NCBI RefSeq assembly: GCF_040686855.1 | Contig: NZ_JBFBOG010000002.1 | Location: 744,001-808,000, forward strand | Length of the DNA: 64,000 nucleotides | Direction of reading: 5' to 3' | Origin: Leifsonia sp040686855 | GTDB lineage: Bacteria; Actinomycetota; Actinomycetes; Actinomycetales; Microbacteriaceae | Shown here: piece by piece, positions 24,028 to 33,908 of the stretch | Position numbering within the stretch: position 1 is the stretch's first letter | Layout of the letters: each line of letters opens with the position of its first letter | The notes under the pieces: model-generated | Seen by the model: only the letters and a program-made list of their open reading frames with translations | The model's database searches: none | Told to the model about the DNA's origin: nothing | Position numbers and translations under genes: made by a program

Positions 24028-24646
24028 TGCTGGCGGCGAGGGTCCCGGGTGGGAGGCCGAGCGTCCACTCGGCGACGTCGGAGACGAAACGCACGTGGGC
24101 GGGGTGGGTGAGGTCGCCGGTGCTGTTCACGTACGAGCCGCCGCCGTCGACGGCCATCAGGATGCGGATGCTCGCGGCCTCCGGGTCCACGGCTGCGAAG
24201 TCGCCGGACTGGATGCCGTCCTCGATGATGGCGCGCAGGCGCGCGCGGTCGAGCTGGTCCTGCTCGGTGAGGGTCGCGTCAAGCGACGGGGTGAAGCGGG
24301 AGAGGTGGCGGGCGTTCAGCCACAGGCGGGCCAGGGGGAGGGAGGCGCCGGTCTGGATGTGGCCGATGAAGTGCGCCAGCCGCTCGACCGGGGTGCCCTC
24401 GGTCGGGAAGAACCGCTCGCGCTCGATGGTCGCCGCGCGCGCGAAGGCCTCATCGACGAGGTCTTCCGCGGCGGGGAAGTAGTGCGAGATCAGGCCGGGC
24501 CGCACGCCGAGCCGGGTGGCCACCGCGCGCAGCGTGATCCGCTCGAGGCCTTCATCGAGCGCGATGGACGCGGCGGCCGAGAGGATCTCCTCCCGGCGCT
24601 CCTCCGGCTGTTTGCGGACCCGGGGTGAAGGCGCTCTTGACTCCAT
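24023..24646 (-). CDS. TetR/AcrR family regulator
   Basis: A 207-residue TetR protein. The N-terminal helix-turn-helix runs through ASIALDEGLERITLRAVATR and LGVRPGLISHYFPAAEDLV, followed by a TetR_C-type helical domain with WLNARHLSRF and a terminal LTHPAHVRFVSDV. ATG at 24644-24646 is preferred; TAGCAT lies 8 nt upstream. It is divergent (85 bp) from an NCS1 permease-amidohydrolase operon, which it probably regulates. HYFPAAEDL and the C-terminal pattern resemble BetI-like TetR members. The stop codon lies in a long palindrome. Confidence 0.86.
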   Translation of the reverse strand: MESRAPSPRVRKQPEERREEILSAAASIALDEGLERITLRAVATRLGVRPGLISHYFPAAEDLVDEAFARAATIERERFFPTEGTPVERLAHFIGHIQTGASLPLARLWLNARHLSRFTPSLDATLTEQDQLDRARLRAIIEDGIQSGDFAAVDPEAASIRILMAVDGGGSYVNSTGDLTHPAHVRFVSDVAEWTLGLPPGTLAASI

Positions 24647-24670
24647 GGGACCCCATGCTATTGAATAAGC

Positions 24671-24701
24671 GACCAACAACCTATTGGGCATATGACCAAC
24701 A
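24671..24701. promoter_or_regulatory. GACCAACA direct repeat in the TetR/NCS1 permease intergenic region
   Basis: GACCAACA occurs at 24671-24678 and 24694-24701, 23 bp apart, in an AT-richer stretch between the divergent genes; an inverted CCAA...TTGG lies inside. It is a candidate site for the adjacent TetR protein. Confidence 0.35.
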
Positions 24702-24731
24702 GCGATGGAGCTGCTGGCAGGAGAGGAACCC

Positions 24732-26162
24732 ATGTCCGAAGCCCGGACCGGCACCGACCACTTCGTGGATGCCTCCACCCAGCCCGAGACCCGAGGGATC
24801 GAGGTCATCGGCGACAGCGAGCGGCACGGCCGCGCACGGGATCTGTTCTTCGTCTGGGCCGCGCCCGGCGTCAGCATCCTGAACTTCACCATCGGCGCGA
24901 CGCTCATCCTGCTCGGGCTCGAGATCTGGCAGGCGTTCCTGGTGATCGTCGCCGCGTCGCTGCTGTGGATCTTCCCCGGCCTGATCGCGGGGAGCGGCCC
25001 GGCCGCCGGCACGTCCGGGTCGGTCGTGACGCGGGCGATGTACGGCATCGTCGGCAACAAGCTCTTCGTCGCCTTCGTCGGCTGGTTCATCGGCGCCGTG
25101 TTCCTGTCGCTGACCTGGCTGGCGTCGAGCTTCATGGGCGCCGACCTGCTGCGACGCATGGGTCTCGACGACCCGGTATGGGTGCCGATCGGCGTCACCA
25201 TCGTCGTCTCGGCGGTCACCATCGTGGTCGCGATCTTCGGGCACGGGCTGATCCTGCGGATCTACCCGGCGATGGCGATCGTGCTGTTCGCGATCTTCCT
25301 GTTGGTTTCGGCGTTCATCCTGCCGACGGTGGACTGGGGTTACCGCGCACCGGATCCGCTGGGCGGCGTGCCCCTGTGGTCGGCGATCACGGTCGGCTTC
25401 ACGATCCTCGCCTCCACGCCGCTGTCGTTCATCAACAGCCCGGACATCGCCCGCTACCTGCCGCGGTCGACCAAGCCGTCGCACATCACGGCCGCGACAG
25501 CGCTCGGCGGGGCCGTGCCGTTCATCGTGTTCACGGCCATGGGCGTGCTCCTCGCCACCGGTCTGAAGGCGAGCGCGTTCGACGCGGGGATCGACGTGGC
25601 GCTGTTCGACCTGCTGCCCGGTTGGGTCGGACCCCTGCTGGTGATCGGCGTGATCGTGAACACGATCGCGCTCAACGCGATGACGGCGTACTCGTCGAGC
25701 ATGTCGCTGCAGGCAATCGGCCTGCGGCTGAAGCGCATCCCGGCCGCGATCATCGTCGGGCTGGTAGGCACCGCGCTCACCATCTACCTCGTGCTGTCGT
25801 CGAGCCTGCTCGAGGCGGCGAACCTGCTGCTGCAGTTCCTGGTCATCGTCTCGGGGCCGGCCATGGCGATCTACGTCGTCGACGTACTGCGCCGCAGGTA
25901 CGTCTACGACGGCGCCGACCTCTTCGACGACCGCCGTGGCGGGCGGTTCTGGTACGCCGGCGGCTGGAGCATCCCGGGCATCTCCGCCCTGCTGCTGGGC
26001 GGCCTGGCGACCGCGCTCTGCCTGTCCACCGACGTGTGGACCGGGGCCATCGGCCAGGCGCTCGGCCACGTCGACCTCTCGGTGCCGGTCGGGATGATCG
26101 TCGCCGCCCTCGTCTACGCACTGCTGAGCCGCACACGGCTCGGGAAGGAGGGACGGCTGTGA
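24732..26162 (+). CDS. NCS1 family purine/cytosine-type permease
   Basis: A 476-residue nucleobase:cation symporter-1 protein with about 12 hydrophobic segments. Family features are WAAPGVSILNFTIGATLILL in TM1, a Gly/Ser-rich SGSVVTRAMYGIVGN, and FINSPDIARYLPRSTKP in the middle loop region. AGGAGAGGAA precedes the ATG. The stop overlaps the GTG of an amidohydrolase (GTGA), coupling uptake to hydrolysis of an amide or cyclic amide. NCS1 substrates include cytosine, purines, hydantoins and allantoin; the actual one is unknown here. Confidence 0.87.
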   Translation: MSEARTGTDHFVDASTQPETRGIEVIGDSERHGRARDLFFVWAAPGVSILNFTIGATLILLGLEIWQAFLVIVAASLLWIFPGLIAGSGPAAGTSGSVVTRAMYGIVGNKLFVAFVGWFIGAVFLSLTWLASSFMGADLLRRMGLDDPVWVPIGVTIVVSAVTIVVAIFGHGLILRIYPAMAIVLFAIFLLVSAFILPTVDWGYRAPDPLGGVPLWSAITVGFTILASTPLSFINSPDIARYLPRSTKPSHITAATALGGAVPFIVFTAMGVLLATGLKASAFDAGIDVALFDLLPGWVGPLLVIGVIVNTIALNAMTAYSSSMSLQAIGLRLKRIPAAIIVGLVGTALTIYLVLSSSLLEAANLLLQFLVIVSGPAMAIYVVDVLRRRYVYDGADLFDDRRGGRFWYAGGWSIPGISALLLGGLATALCLSTDVWTGAIGQALGHVDLSVPVGMIVAALVYALLSRTRLGKEGRL

Positions 26163-27781
26163 CCGACCCCATCACCCTGTACCGCGGCGGCCGCGTCTTC
26201 ACCGCCGACGCCGATCCCGAGCGTGCGTGGGCCACGGCGTTCGCCGTGTCGGGCGACCGGATCGTCTGGGTCGGCCGTGACGGCGACGAGCCGCCCGCCG
26301 CCGACCGCGTCGTCGACCTCGAGGGCAGGCTCGTGCTGCCCGGCTTCACGGATGCCCACACGCACCTGCTGATGATGGGCGCGGCGCTGGGCCAGGTCTA
26401 CTTGACGGAGGCGCGCAGCCTCGACGACATCCAGCGGATGCTGCGGGAGGCGCGCGCGGACGACCCGTCGGCGACGGTCCTGCGCGGCCGCGGGTGGTTG
26501 TTCGACGCGGTTCCTGGAGGTGTCCCGACCGCGGCGATGATCGACGCCGCGGTCGGGGACATCCCGGTGTACCTGGACGCGAACGACTACCACTCCTGCT
26601 GGGTCAACACGGCGGCGCTGGCGGAGCTCGGGATCACCCGCGACACCCCCGACCCGATCGGCGGAGAGATCGTGAAGGACGCCGACGGCGAGCCCACCGG
26701 CCTACTGCTGGAGACCGCGGCGACCCAGTACGCGTGGGCGCAGCGCGACGAGGCGACGACCGACGACGACCGCGACGCGGACATCGAGCGCACGCTCGCC
26801 GCCTATGCCGCCACCGGCGTCACCGGTGCGGTCGACATGGCGTTCGACGAGTACGGGCTCGCTGCCCTCCAACGGGCGCAGGAGCGTCGCGGGGGAGAGC
26901 TGCCACTCCGCGTCGCCGCGCACTGGCTGATCACGAACACCGGCGACGACGAGGCGAACCTCGCCCAGGTGGCCGAGGCTGTGCGCCGCGCGGCGGAGCC
27001 GTCGAGCCCCTGGCTGCGGGTGGTCGGCATCAAGCTCATCCTGGACGGCGTCATCGACGCCTGCACCGCGGCGATGCGGCACCCGTACGCGAACGGAACG
27101 AACGCCGCTCCGATCTGGCCCCTCGAGCGGCTGCAGCCGGTGGTGGCCGCCGCCGACGCGGCCGGTCTGCAGATCGCGATGCACGCTATCGGCGACTACG
27201 CGAGCCAGCTCGCGCTCGACGCGATCGAGCACGCCGTCGCCGAGAACGGCGACCACCCTCGTCGCCACCGGATCGAACACCTCGAATACGCGGCGCCGGG
27301 CACGGCCGAGCGGATGGCGCGGCTCGGCGTGACCGCGTCCATGCAGCCCGTGCACTCCGACCCGGCGATCTTCGACAACTGGGTCGCGATGCTCGGAGAC
27401 GACCGCGTGGACCGTGCCTTCCCGTGGCCCGAATACGAGGACGCCGGAGCGCTGCTCGCCTTCTCCACCGACTCGCCGACGGCACCGCACCACGCGCTGG
27501 CGAACATGTACGTCGCCTCCACGCGCGCCTCCGCGCTCGACCCGTCGGTGCCCGCGGTGCAGCCCTGGTTCGCGCTGCCGCTCGACCGCGCGATCGGGCA
27601 CGCGACCCGGGATGCGGCGGCATCGGTCGGCGACGGCGACTGGCGCGGACGGATCGCGCCAGGTTTCGCCGCCGACGTGGCGGTGCTCGACGCGGACGTG
27701 TTCGCGGCGGAGCCGTCGGCGCTGCTGCGGGCGACGGTGGTGGAGACCATCGTCGCCGGGCGGACGACCTACCGGGGCTGA
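26159..27781 (+). CDS. Amidohydrolase family protein, YtcJ-like
   Basis: A 540-residue metal-dependent amidohydrolase of the amidohydrolase-3 (YtcJ-like) group. LVLPGFTDAHTHLLMMG (from about residue 58) gives the HxH metal pair; HAIGDYASQLALDAIEHA, HRIEHLEYA and the late FSTDSPTAP supply the further His and Asp ligands. It is cytoplasmic. Starts at a GTG overlapping the permease stop by 4 bp. Together with the NCS1 permease and the divergent TetR it forms a compact catabolic unit, probably for an N-containing compound. The exact reaction is unknown. Confidence 0.86.
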   Translation: MTDPITLYRGGRVFTADADPERAWATAFAVSGDRIVWVGRDGDEPPAADRVVDLEGRLVLPGFTDAHTHLLMMGAALGQVYLTEARSLDDIQRMLREARADDPSATVLRGRGWLFDAVPGGVPTAAMIDAAVGDIPVYLDANDYHSCWVNTAALAELGITRDTPDPIGGEIVKDADGEPTGLLLETAATQYAWAQRDEATTDDDRDADIERTLAAYAATGVTGAVDMAFDEYGLAALQRAQERRGGELPLRVAAHWLITNTGDDEANLAQVAEAVRRAAEPSSPWLRVVGIKLILDGVIDACTAAMRHPYANGTNAAPIWPLERLQPVVAAADAAGLQIAMHAIGDYASQLALDAIEHAVAENGDHPRRHRIEHLEYAAPGTAERMARLGVTASMQPVHSDPAIFDNWVAMLGDDRVDRAFPWPEYEDAGALLAFSTDSPTAPHHALANMYVASTRASALDPSVPAVQPWFALPLDRAIGHATRDAAASVGDGDWRGRIAPGFAADVAVLDADVFAAEPSALLRATVVETIVAGRTTYRG

Positions 27782-27787
27782 GACAGA

Positions 27788-28114
27788 TCAGCGCATGGCA
27801 AGGAACCAGCTGCCGTCGTATTCGCGGTCGACGGTCTGCTGGGACTCCACGACGACCCCGCTACTGGCCACGTCGATCGGGGAGAAGCCGACCTCCCTCA
27901 ACACGTCGCGAACGCCCTCAGGGAGGGCGGGGTCAGCTCGCAGGTCATCGCGTTCCGCGTCCGTGGTCGTGCACAGCCACACCGCCACACCGGGGAGGTC
28001 CGGAAACGCACCGACGAAGCGGATGGCGGCCACGCCGCGCGATGCGAATCGAGCCCTCACAGCCGGCTCGGCACGATCGACTAGCTTCCGTCGCCGGTCA
28101 CCTGCTACAGACAA
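27788..28114 (-). CDS. Hypothetical protein, unknown function
   Basis: A 108-residue soluble protein I do not recognise. It has a basic N-terminus (GDRRRKLVDR), a hydrophobic strand (GVAAIRFVGAF), a polar middle (TTTDAERDDLRAD) and a final DREYDGSWFLAMR. Predicted start is TTG at 28112-28114, supported by AGGAGAG about 8 nt upstream. Convergent with the amidohydrolase, 6 bp away. Possibly co-transcribed with the small gene upstream (12-bp gap). Confidence 0.55.
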   Translation of the reverse strand: MSVAGDRRRKLVDRAEPAVRARFASRGVAAIRFVGAFPDLPGVAVWLCTTTDAERDDLRADPALPEGVRDVLREVGFSPIDVASSGVVVESQQTVDREYDGSWFLAMR

Positions 28115-28126
28115 GGACCGTCTCTC

Positions 28127-28462
28127 CTAGCCGGCCGCCGGCCGGGCGGTGGCGGCGCCCGGCTGCGGGCCGGCCGGCGTGACGGTGGTCTGCGCGGTCG
28201 CCGCATCCATGTCGAGGGAGTACTCGGGCGGGATGTGGTCGTGCAGGTCGCCGACGATCGTCTGCGTATAGGTGAACGTCGACGCGGCGGGCCACGGCTC
28301 GGAATCGCTCAACAGGTAGACGTCGAAGGCCGGCATGCCGGCCAGCGAGCTCGGCCGTCGGATGCTGGCCGGCGGGAACTCGCGCGGGTCGAAGTGGTGC
28401 TCGAAGTCGCGCCACGGGTGCTGCGGGTGCACGAACGCGGCGCGCCAGGGTGTGTCGCTCAT
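28127..28462 (-). CDS. Hypothetical protein, unknown function
   Basis: A 111-residue soluble protein of unknown function. It is rich in Trp, His and Pro in the N-terminal half (HPQHPWRDFEHHFDPREFPP), then has FDVYLLSDSEPW and an acidic stretch, with an Ala/Pro/Thr-rich, probably disordered tail. GAGGAA is well placed before the ATG. No signal peptide or membrane segment. It lies between a hypothetical gene and a LacI regulator, all on the minus strand. Confidence 0.6.
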   Translation of the reverse strand: MSDTPWRAAFVHPQHPWRDFEHHFDPREFPPASIRRPSSLAGMPAFDVYLLSDSEPWPAASTFTYTQTIVGDLHDHIPPEYSLDMDAATAQTTVTPAGPQPGAATARPAAG

Positions 28463-28593
28463 CGGGTTCCTCGGGATAGGGCAGAGCGTTTCGGGGTAGG
28501 CGATAACGGTTGTACCACGAAGTCAGCCCGCGGTATGCGAGGGTGACGGGTCGTGCCGCGGGCCGTATTCGCTCGGCGAAACGAGGACACCCC

Positions 28594-29625
28594 TCACCCC
28601 GCCACCCGCGGCGGCCCCGTGCTCTTCCGCACCACCAGCTGCGGCACCGGGAACTCCGGCGCCGGCCCGTCCGCGTCTCCTTCGATCTGCGCCAGCAGCA
28701 CGTCGATCGCGCGCGCGCCGAGCCAGCTGAAGTCCTGGCGGATCGTGGTGAGGGGCGGGTCGTAGTGCTTGGCCTCCGGGATGTCGTCGAAGCCGACGAT
28801 GCTGACGTCCTCCGGCACCGACAGCCCCAGATCCGCCGCCGCATGCAGCAGGCCCAGCGCCATCTGGTCGTTGGAGGCGAAGACCGCCGTGACGTCCGGG
28901 TGGTCGAGGATCTTGAGGCCGATCTCGTAGCCGAGGTCGGCCGTCCAGTCGCCCAGCATCGGCGCCGTCACCGGCAGGTCGTGCTCGTCGAGGGACGCCA
29001 GGAAGCCGCGCATGCGGTCCTCCGCCTCGCTCCAGTCCTGCGGGCCCGCGAGGTGCACGATCCGGGTGTGCCCGAGCTCGATCAGGTGCTGCGTCGCCAG
29101 GCGCGCTCCCGCCTCCTGGTCGAAGGCCGCGACCCGGCCGTCGCCCGGGTCCCTCCAGTGGAGGCTGACGAACGGGATGCGCACCGCCACCCGCTGCAGC
29201 GCCTCGTGCGCCCGCTGCTGGGGTGCGATCACGACGACGCCTTCGACCCCTTGGGCGGCGAAGGCGTCCAGGGCCTCGGACATCGTCCCGTCGTCCTCGC
29301 GGGCGAGCGTCGCCGACAGGATGGCGTACCCGCGCGCCCGGGCCGCCTCGTCGATCGCCGCGGCGGCGCTGAACGGCCCGTAGTGGGAGCGGCCGGAGAC
29401 GAGCACGCCGATGGTCTTCGACCGCGCGGTCGCCAGGGCGCGCGCCGCGCTGTTCGGCCGCCAGCCGTGCTCGTCGATGACCTTGCGGACCTGCGCCTCG
29501 GTGGACGGCTTGATGTAGCGCTCGCCGTTGAGCACGCGCGACACCGTCTGCCGGGACACCCCGGCCAGCCGTGCGATGTCCCGGATCGAGAGCGCGCGCT
29601 CTGCCTCGGGTCCGTGCTCGTCCAT
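28594..29625 (-). CDS. LacI family regulator of the ChvE/MmsAB transporter
   Basis: A 343-residue LacI/GalR protein. The N-terminal HTH is SIRDIARLAGVSRQTVSRVL (about 20-40), then the hinge RPNSAARALATARSKTIGVL and a periplasmic-binding-protein-like sugar domain with VSIVGFDDIPEA and PPLTTIRQDF near the end. ATG at 29623-29625 has AGGA upstream. It is divergent from the sugar ABC transporter, whose promoter carries TGGGACCGGTCACA just downstream of the -10. A second LacI protein at 40520-41518 shares the recognition helix, so the two probably bind the same operator. The likely effector is a pentose. Confidence 0.9.
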   Translation of the reverse strand: MDEHGPEAERALSIRDIARLAGVSRQTVSRVLNGERYIKPSTEAQVRKVIDEHGWRPNSAARALATARSKTIGVLVSGRSHYGPFSAAAAIDEAARARGYAILSATLAREDDGTMSEALDAFAAQGVEGVVVIAPQQRAHEALQRVAVRIPFVSLHWRDPGDGRVAAFDQEAGARLATQHLIELGHTRIVHLAGPQDWSEAEDRMRGFLASLDEHDLPVTAPMLGDWTADLGYEIGLKILDHPDVTAVFASNDQMALGLLHAAADLGLSVPEDVSIVGFDDIPEAKHYDPPLTTIRQDFSWLGARAIDVLLAQIEGDADGPAPEFPVPQLVVRKSTGPPRVAG

Positions 29626-29700
29626 GGATCCTGTCTCGTCGGGCGGGAGCGGCACCGATGCCGCTCGCGAACGTGCTCATCATATTTTTCCGCGAATGAC

Positions 29701-29755
29701 TTGACTGGCCACCGCTTCGGGTCATAGCGTCTAACCCGTTCTGGGACCGGTCACA
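29701..29755 (+). promoter_or_regulatory. Transporter promoter with LacI operator
   Basis: TTGACT (29701-29706), an 18-bp spacer and TAGCGT (29725-29730) form a sigma-70-type promoter. TGGGACCGGTCACA (29742-29755) lies just downstream, over the expected transcription start. It differs by one base from the perfect palindrome in front of araB. Binding would block initiation or early elongation. Confidence 0.65.
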
Positions 29756-29796
29756 TATATCGCGTACGGACCAGCATACGACGAGGGAGTCGCCAC

Positions 29797-29943
29797 ATGA
29801 CAACAGCCGGATCGCACGGTCGCGACGGCTGCTGCACTGTCCCGTCGCAGGCTGATCGCGCAGCGCGTGCCAGTTCCGAGCCCGGCGAGCCCGTGCGCAT
29901 CGGGCGCACCGGTCGCCTCACCGCTCGAAGGGAATCACAGTGA
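29797..29943 (+). CDS. Putative 48-codon leader peptide coupled to the sugar-binding protein
   Basis: A small open frame beginning MTTAGSHGRDGCCTVPSQ, with GAGGGAG ideally placed 7 nt before the ATG. It stays open for 48 codons and stops at TGA 29941-29943, overlapping the GTG start of the next gene by 4 bp (GTGA), the same coupling geometry seen between genuine operon genes here. It lies within the mRNA leader of the ABC transporter operon, downstream of the operator. The peptide is Arg/Ser/Gly-rich with a Cys-Cys pair and no membrane segment. It could act as a translational-coupling leader or be a small protein; conservation is untested, so existence as a stable product is uncertain. Confidence 0.5.
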   Translation: MTTAGSHGRDGCCTVPSQADRAARASSEPGEPVRIGRTGRLTARRESQ

Positions 29944-31061
29944 AGATCAGGAAAGTCGGACTCGCCGCCGTCGCACTCGGCGTCGCCGTCGCACTGGCCG
30001 CATGCTCGGGAGGCCGCGGAGGCGGTTCGGACTCGAGCTCGGACAACAAGGGCGCCCTCGTCGGCGTCGCCATGCCGACCAAGGTGTCGGAGCGCTGGAT
30101 CGCGGACGGCAACGCCGTCAAGTCGGACCTCCAGAAGAACGGCTACAAGGTCGACCTCGAGTACGCCAACAACGACATCCCCACCCAGGTCCAGCAGGTC
30201 AACACGATGATCACCAAGGGCGCCAAGGTCCTGATCATCGCGTCGATCGACGGCGGCTCGCTCACCGACCAGCTCGACGCCGCTGCGAAGGCCGGCATCA
30301 AGGTCATCTCGTACGACCGGCTCCTCACCGGCGACAAGAACGTCGACTACTACGTCTCGTTCGACAACTACAAGGTCGGGGTCTACCAGGCCAACTCGCT
30401 GCTCACCGGCCTCGGCGTCCTCGACGCGGATGGCAAGAAGACCGGCAAGAAGGGCCCGTTCAACATCGAGGTGTTCGCCGGCAGCCCCGACGACAACAAC
30501 GCGACGTTCTTCTACAACGGCGCGATGGACACGCTGAAGCCGTACATCTCCGACGGGACGCTGGTCGTCAAGAGCGGCCAAACCAACTTCAACCAGGTCG
30601 CCATCCTGCGCTGGGACCCGGCGACCGCGAAGGCTCGCATGCAGGACCTCGTCGCCAAGTCGTACTCGACCGGCGCCACCGTGCAGGGCGTCCTCTCGCC
30701 CTACGACGGGCTCTCCGACGGCATCCTGAGCGCTCTCGAGGGCGCCGGCTACGGCCAGGGCGGCAAGCAGCTCCCGATCATCACCGGTCAGGACGCCGAG
30801 GTCGCCAGCGTGAAGCAGATCATCGCGGGCACGCAGTACTCCACCATCTACAAGGACACCCGCAAGCTCGCGAACGAGGCCGCCAAGATGGCGAACGACC
30901 TGCTCTCCGGCAAGAAGCCCGAGGTGAACGACACCAAGAGCTACGACAACAAGGTCAAGGTCGTCCCGAGCTACCTGTTCCAGCCGGTGGTCGTGACCAA
31001 GGACAACTACAAGGAGATCCTGGTCGACAGCGGCTACTACAAGGAATCCGACCTGCAGTAA
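29940..31061 (+). CDS. chvE: ChvE-like multiple-sugar substrate-binding lipoprotein
   Basis: A 373-residue periplasmic-binding-protein-type lipoprotein. The signal ends in a lipobox (VALAAC, Cys22), followed by a Gly/Ser linker. The mature part begins GALVGVAMPTKVSERWIADG and carries IIASIDGGSLTDQLDAA, ISYDRLLTG and FAGSPDDNNATFFYNGAMD, typical of ChvE-type monosaccharide receptors. It is the substrate receptor for the two ABC genes downstream. GTG at 29940 overlaps a leader ORF stop and has AAGGGAA upstream. Arabinose, xylose, glucose or galactose are candidate ligands; shared regulation with araBDA favours arabinose. Confidence 0.9.
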   Translation: MKIRKVGLAAVALGVAVALAACSGGRGGGSDSSSDNKGALVGVAMPTKVSERWIADGNAVKSDLQKNGYKVDLEYANNDIPTQVQQVNTMITKGAKVLIIASIDGGSLTDQLDAAAKAGIKVISYDRLLTGDKNVDYYVSFDNYKVGVYQANSLLTGLGVLDADGKKTGKKGPFNIEVFAGSPDDNNATFFYNGAMDTLKPYISDGTLVVKSGQTNFNQVAILRWDPATAKARMQDLVAKSYSTGATVQGVLSPYDGLSDGILSALEGAGYGQGGKQLPIITGQDAEVASVKQIIAGTQYSTIYKDTRKLANEAAKMANDLLSGKKPEVNDTKSYDNKVKVVPSYLFQPVVVTKDNYKEILVDSGYYKESDLQ

Positions 31062-31072
31062 GGCCGGCCGAC

Positions 31073-31110
31073 GGTCCGGGCGGGCGCGCTGCGGCGCGTC
31101 CGCCCGGACC
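31073..31110 (+). promoter_or_regulatory. Intra-operon hairpin between chvE and mmsA
   Basis: GGTCCGGGCGGGCGCGC (31073-31089) pairs with GCGCGTCCGCCCGGACC (31094-31110), 17 pairs with one G-T, around a TGCG loop. It starts 12 bp past the chvE stop. Hairpins here commonly protect receptor mRNA or partly terminate, giving more receptor than membrane components. Confidence 0.7.
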
Positions 31111-31134
31111 TCGCACGATCAGGCAAGGGAGACC

Positions 31135-32672
<1,538 letters not shown>

Positions 32673-32676
<4 letters not shown>

Positions 32677-33848
32677 AACCGCTCACCAAAGCACTCAACT
32701 ACCTGGCCGGGCAGCTGCGTCAGATCGGGCTGTTCATCACGCTGATCGCGATCGTGGTCTTCTTCCAGATCGCGACGAGCGGGATCACGCTGGCGCCGAT
32801 CAACGTGTCGAACCTGATCGTGCAGAACAGCTACATCCTGATCCTGGCGATCGGCATGGTCATGGTGATCATCGCGGGCCACATCGACCTGTCGGTGGGC
32901 AGCGTGGTCGCCTTCATCGGGGCGATGGCCGGCGTGTTCATCTCGAACTGGCACCTGCCGTGGCCGCTCGCTGTGTTCTTCTGCCTCGTGCTCGGCGCCC
33001 TGGTCGGCGCCTGGCAGGGGTTCTGGATCGCGTACTTCGGCATCCCGGCGTTCATCGTGACGCTGGCGGGCATGCTCGCGTTCCGCGGCGCGGCCCAGAT
33101 CGCGCTGGGCAACCAGCAGATCTCCTTCTTCCCGAAGGAGTTCCGAGCGATCGGCTCGGGCTTCCTGCCGGCCTTCGGGACGACCGGGTACGAACCGCTG
33201 ACGATGATCCTCGGCCTGCTGGCCAGCGCTGCGATCCTGTACACATCCATCCGTCAGCGCGCCGTGCGCCGCAAGTACGACCTCGAGGACGAGCCGCTGT
33301 GGTGGTTCATCGTGAAGCTCGTCTTCCTCGTGGCGCTGGTGCTCGTGATGACGCTGCTGCTCGCGAGCTACAACGGCACACCGATCGTGCTGATCATCCT
33401 CGCCGTGCTGGTGGTGGCGTACTCGGCGGTGATGAACAGGTCGGTGTTCGGCCGTCACATCTACGCGATCGGCGGCAACCTGCAGGCGGCAGCGCTGTCG
33501 GGCGTCAAGACCAAGCGCGTGACGTTCCTGCTGTTCGTCAACATGGGCGTGCTCTCGGCGGTCGCGGGACTCGTCTTCACCGCAGGCCTCAACCTCGCCA
33601 GTCCGAGCGCGGGAAACGGCTTCGAGCTGGATGCGATCTCCGCGGTGTTCATCGGAGGCGCGGCGGTCACGGGCGGCATCGGCACGGTGACCGGCGCGAT
33701 CATCGGTGGTCTGATCATCGGCGTGCTCAACAACGGCATGTCGATCCTCGGCATCGACAGCGACTACCAGCTGCTCATCAAGGGCCTGGTGCTGCTGGCG
33801 GCCGTGGCGTTCGACGTCTACAACAAGCGGCGGTCGGTCGGGAACTGA
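32673..33848 (+). CDS. mmsB: Multiple-monosaccharide ABC transporter permease
   Basis: A 391-residue CUT2 permease with about 10 hydrophobic segments. It contains MVMVIIAGHIDLSVGSVVAF, the CUT2 permease hallmark, IPAFIVTLAGMLAFRGAAQI, and the ATPase-contacting loop AIGGNLQAAALSGVKTKRV. The ATG overlaps the stop of mmsA. It is longer than ribose-type permeases (about 320) because of an insertion around residues 160-250, as in MmsB/GguB/XylH proteins. Last gene of the operon, followed by a hairpin. Confidence 0.9.
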
Positions 33849-33849
33849 C

Positions 33850-33897
33850 CCGATCGGGGTGGCCCCGGCGATCCTGCCGGGGCTACTCTCCGATCGG
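33850..33897 (+). terminator. Nested hairpin ending the sugar ABC operon
   Basis: GCCCCGGC (33862-33869) pairs with GCCGGGGC (33876-33883) around a 6-nt loop. Two CCGATCGG copies (33850-33857 and 33890-33897) can form an outer stem. It starts within a few bases of the mmsB stop. Confidence 0.6.
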
Positions 33898-33908
33898 AAG
33901 GGGGCGCC

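Noticed and set aside
24692..27781. A 1029-codon frame joining the permease region to the amidohydrolase
   Set aside because: Its first half is a shadow of the NCS1 permease frame; the amidohydrolase has its own GTG start at 26159.
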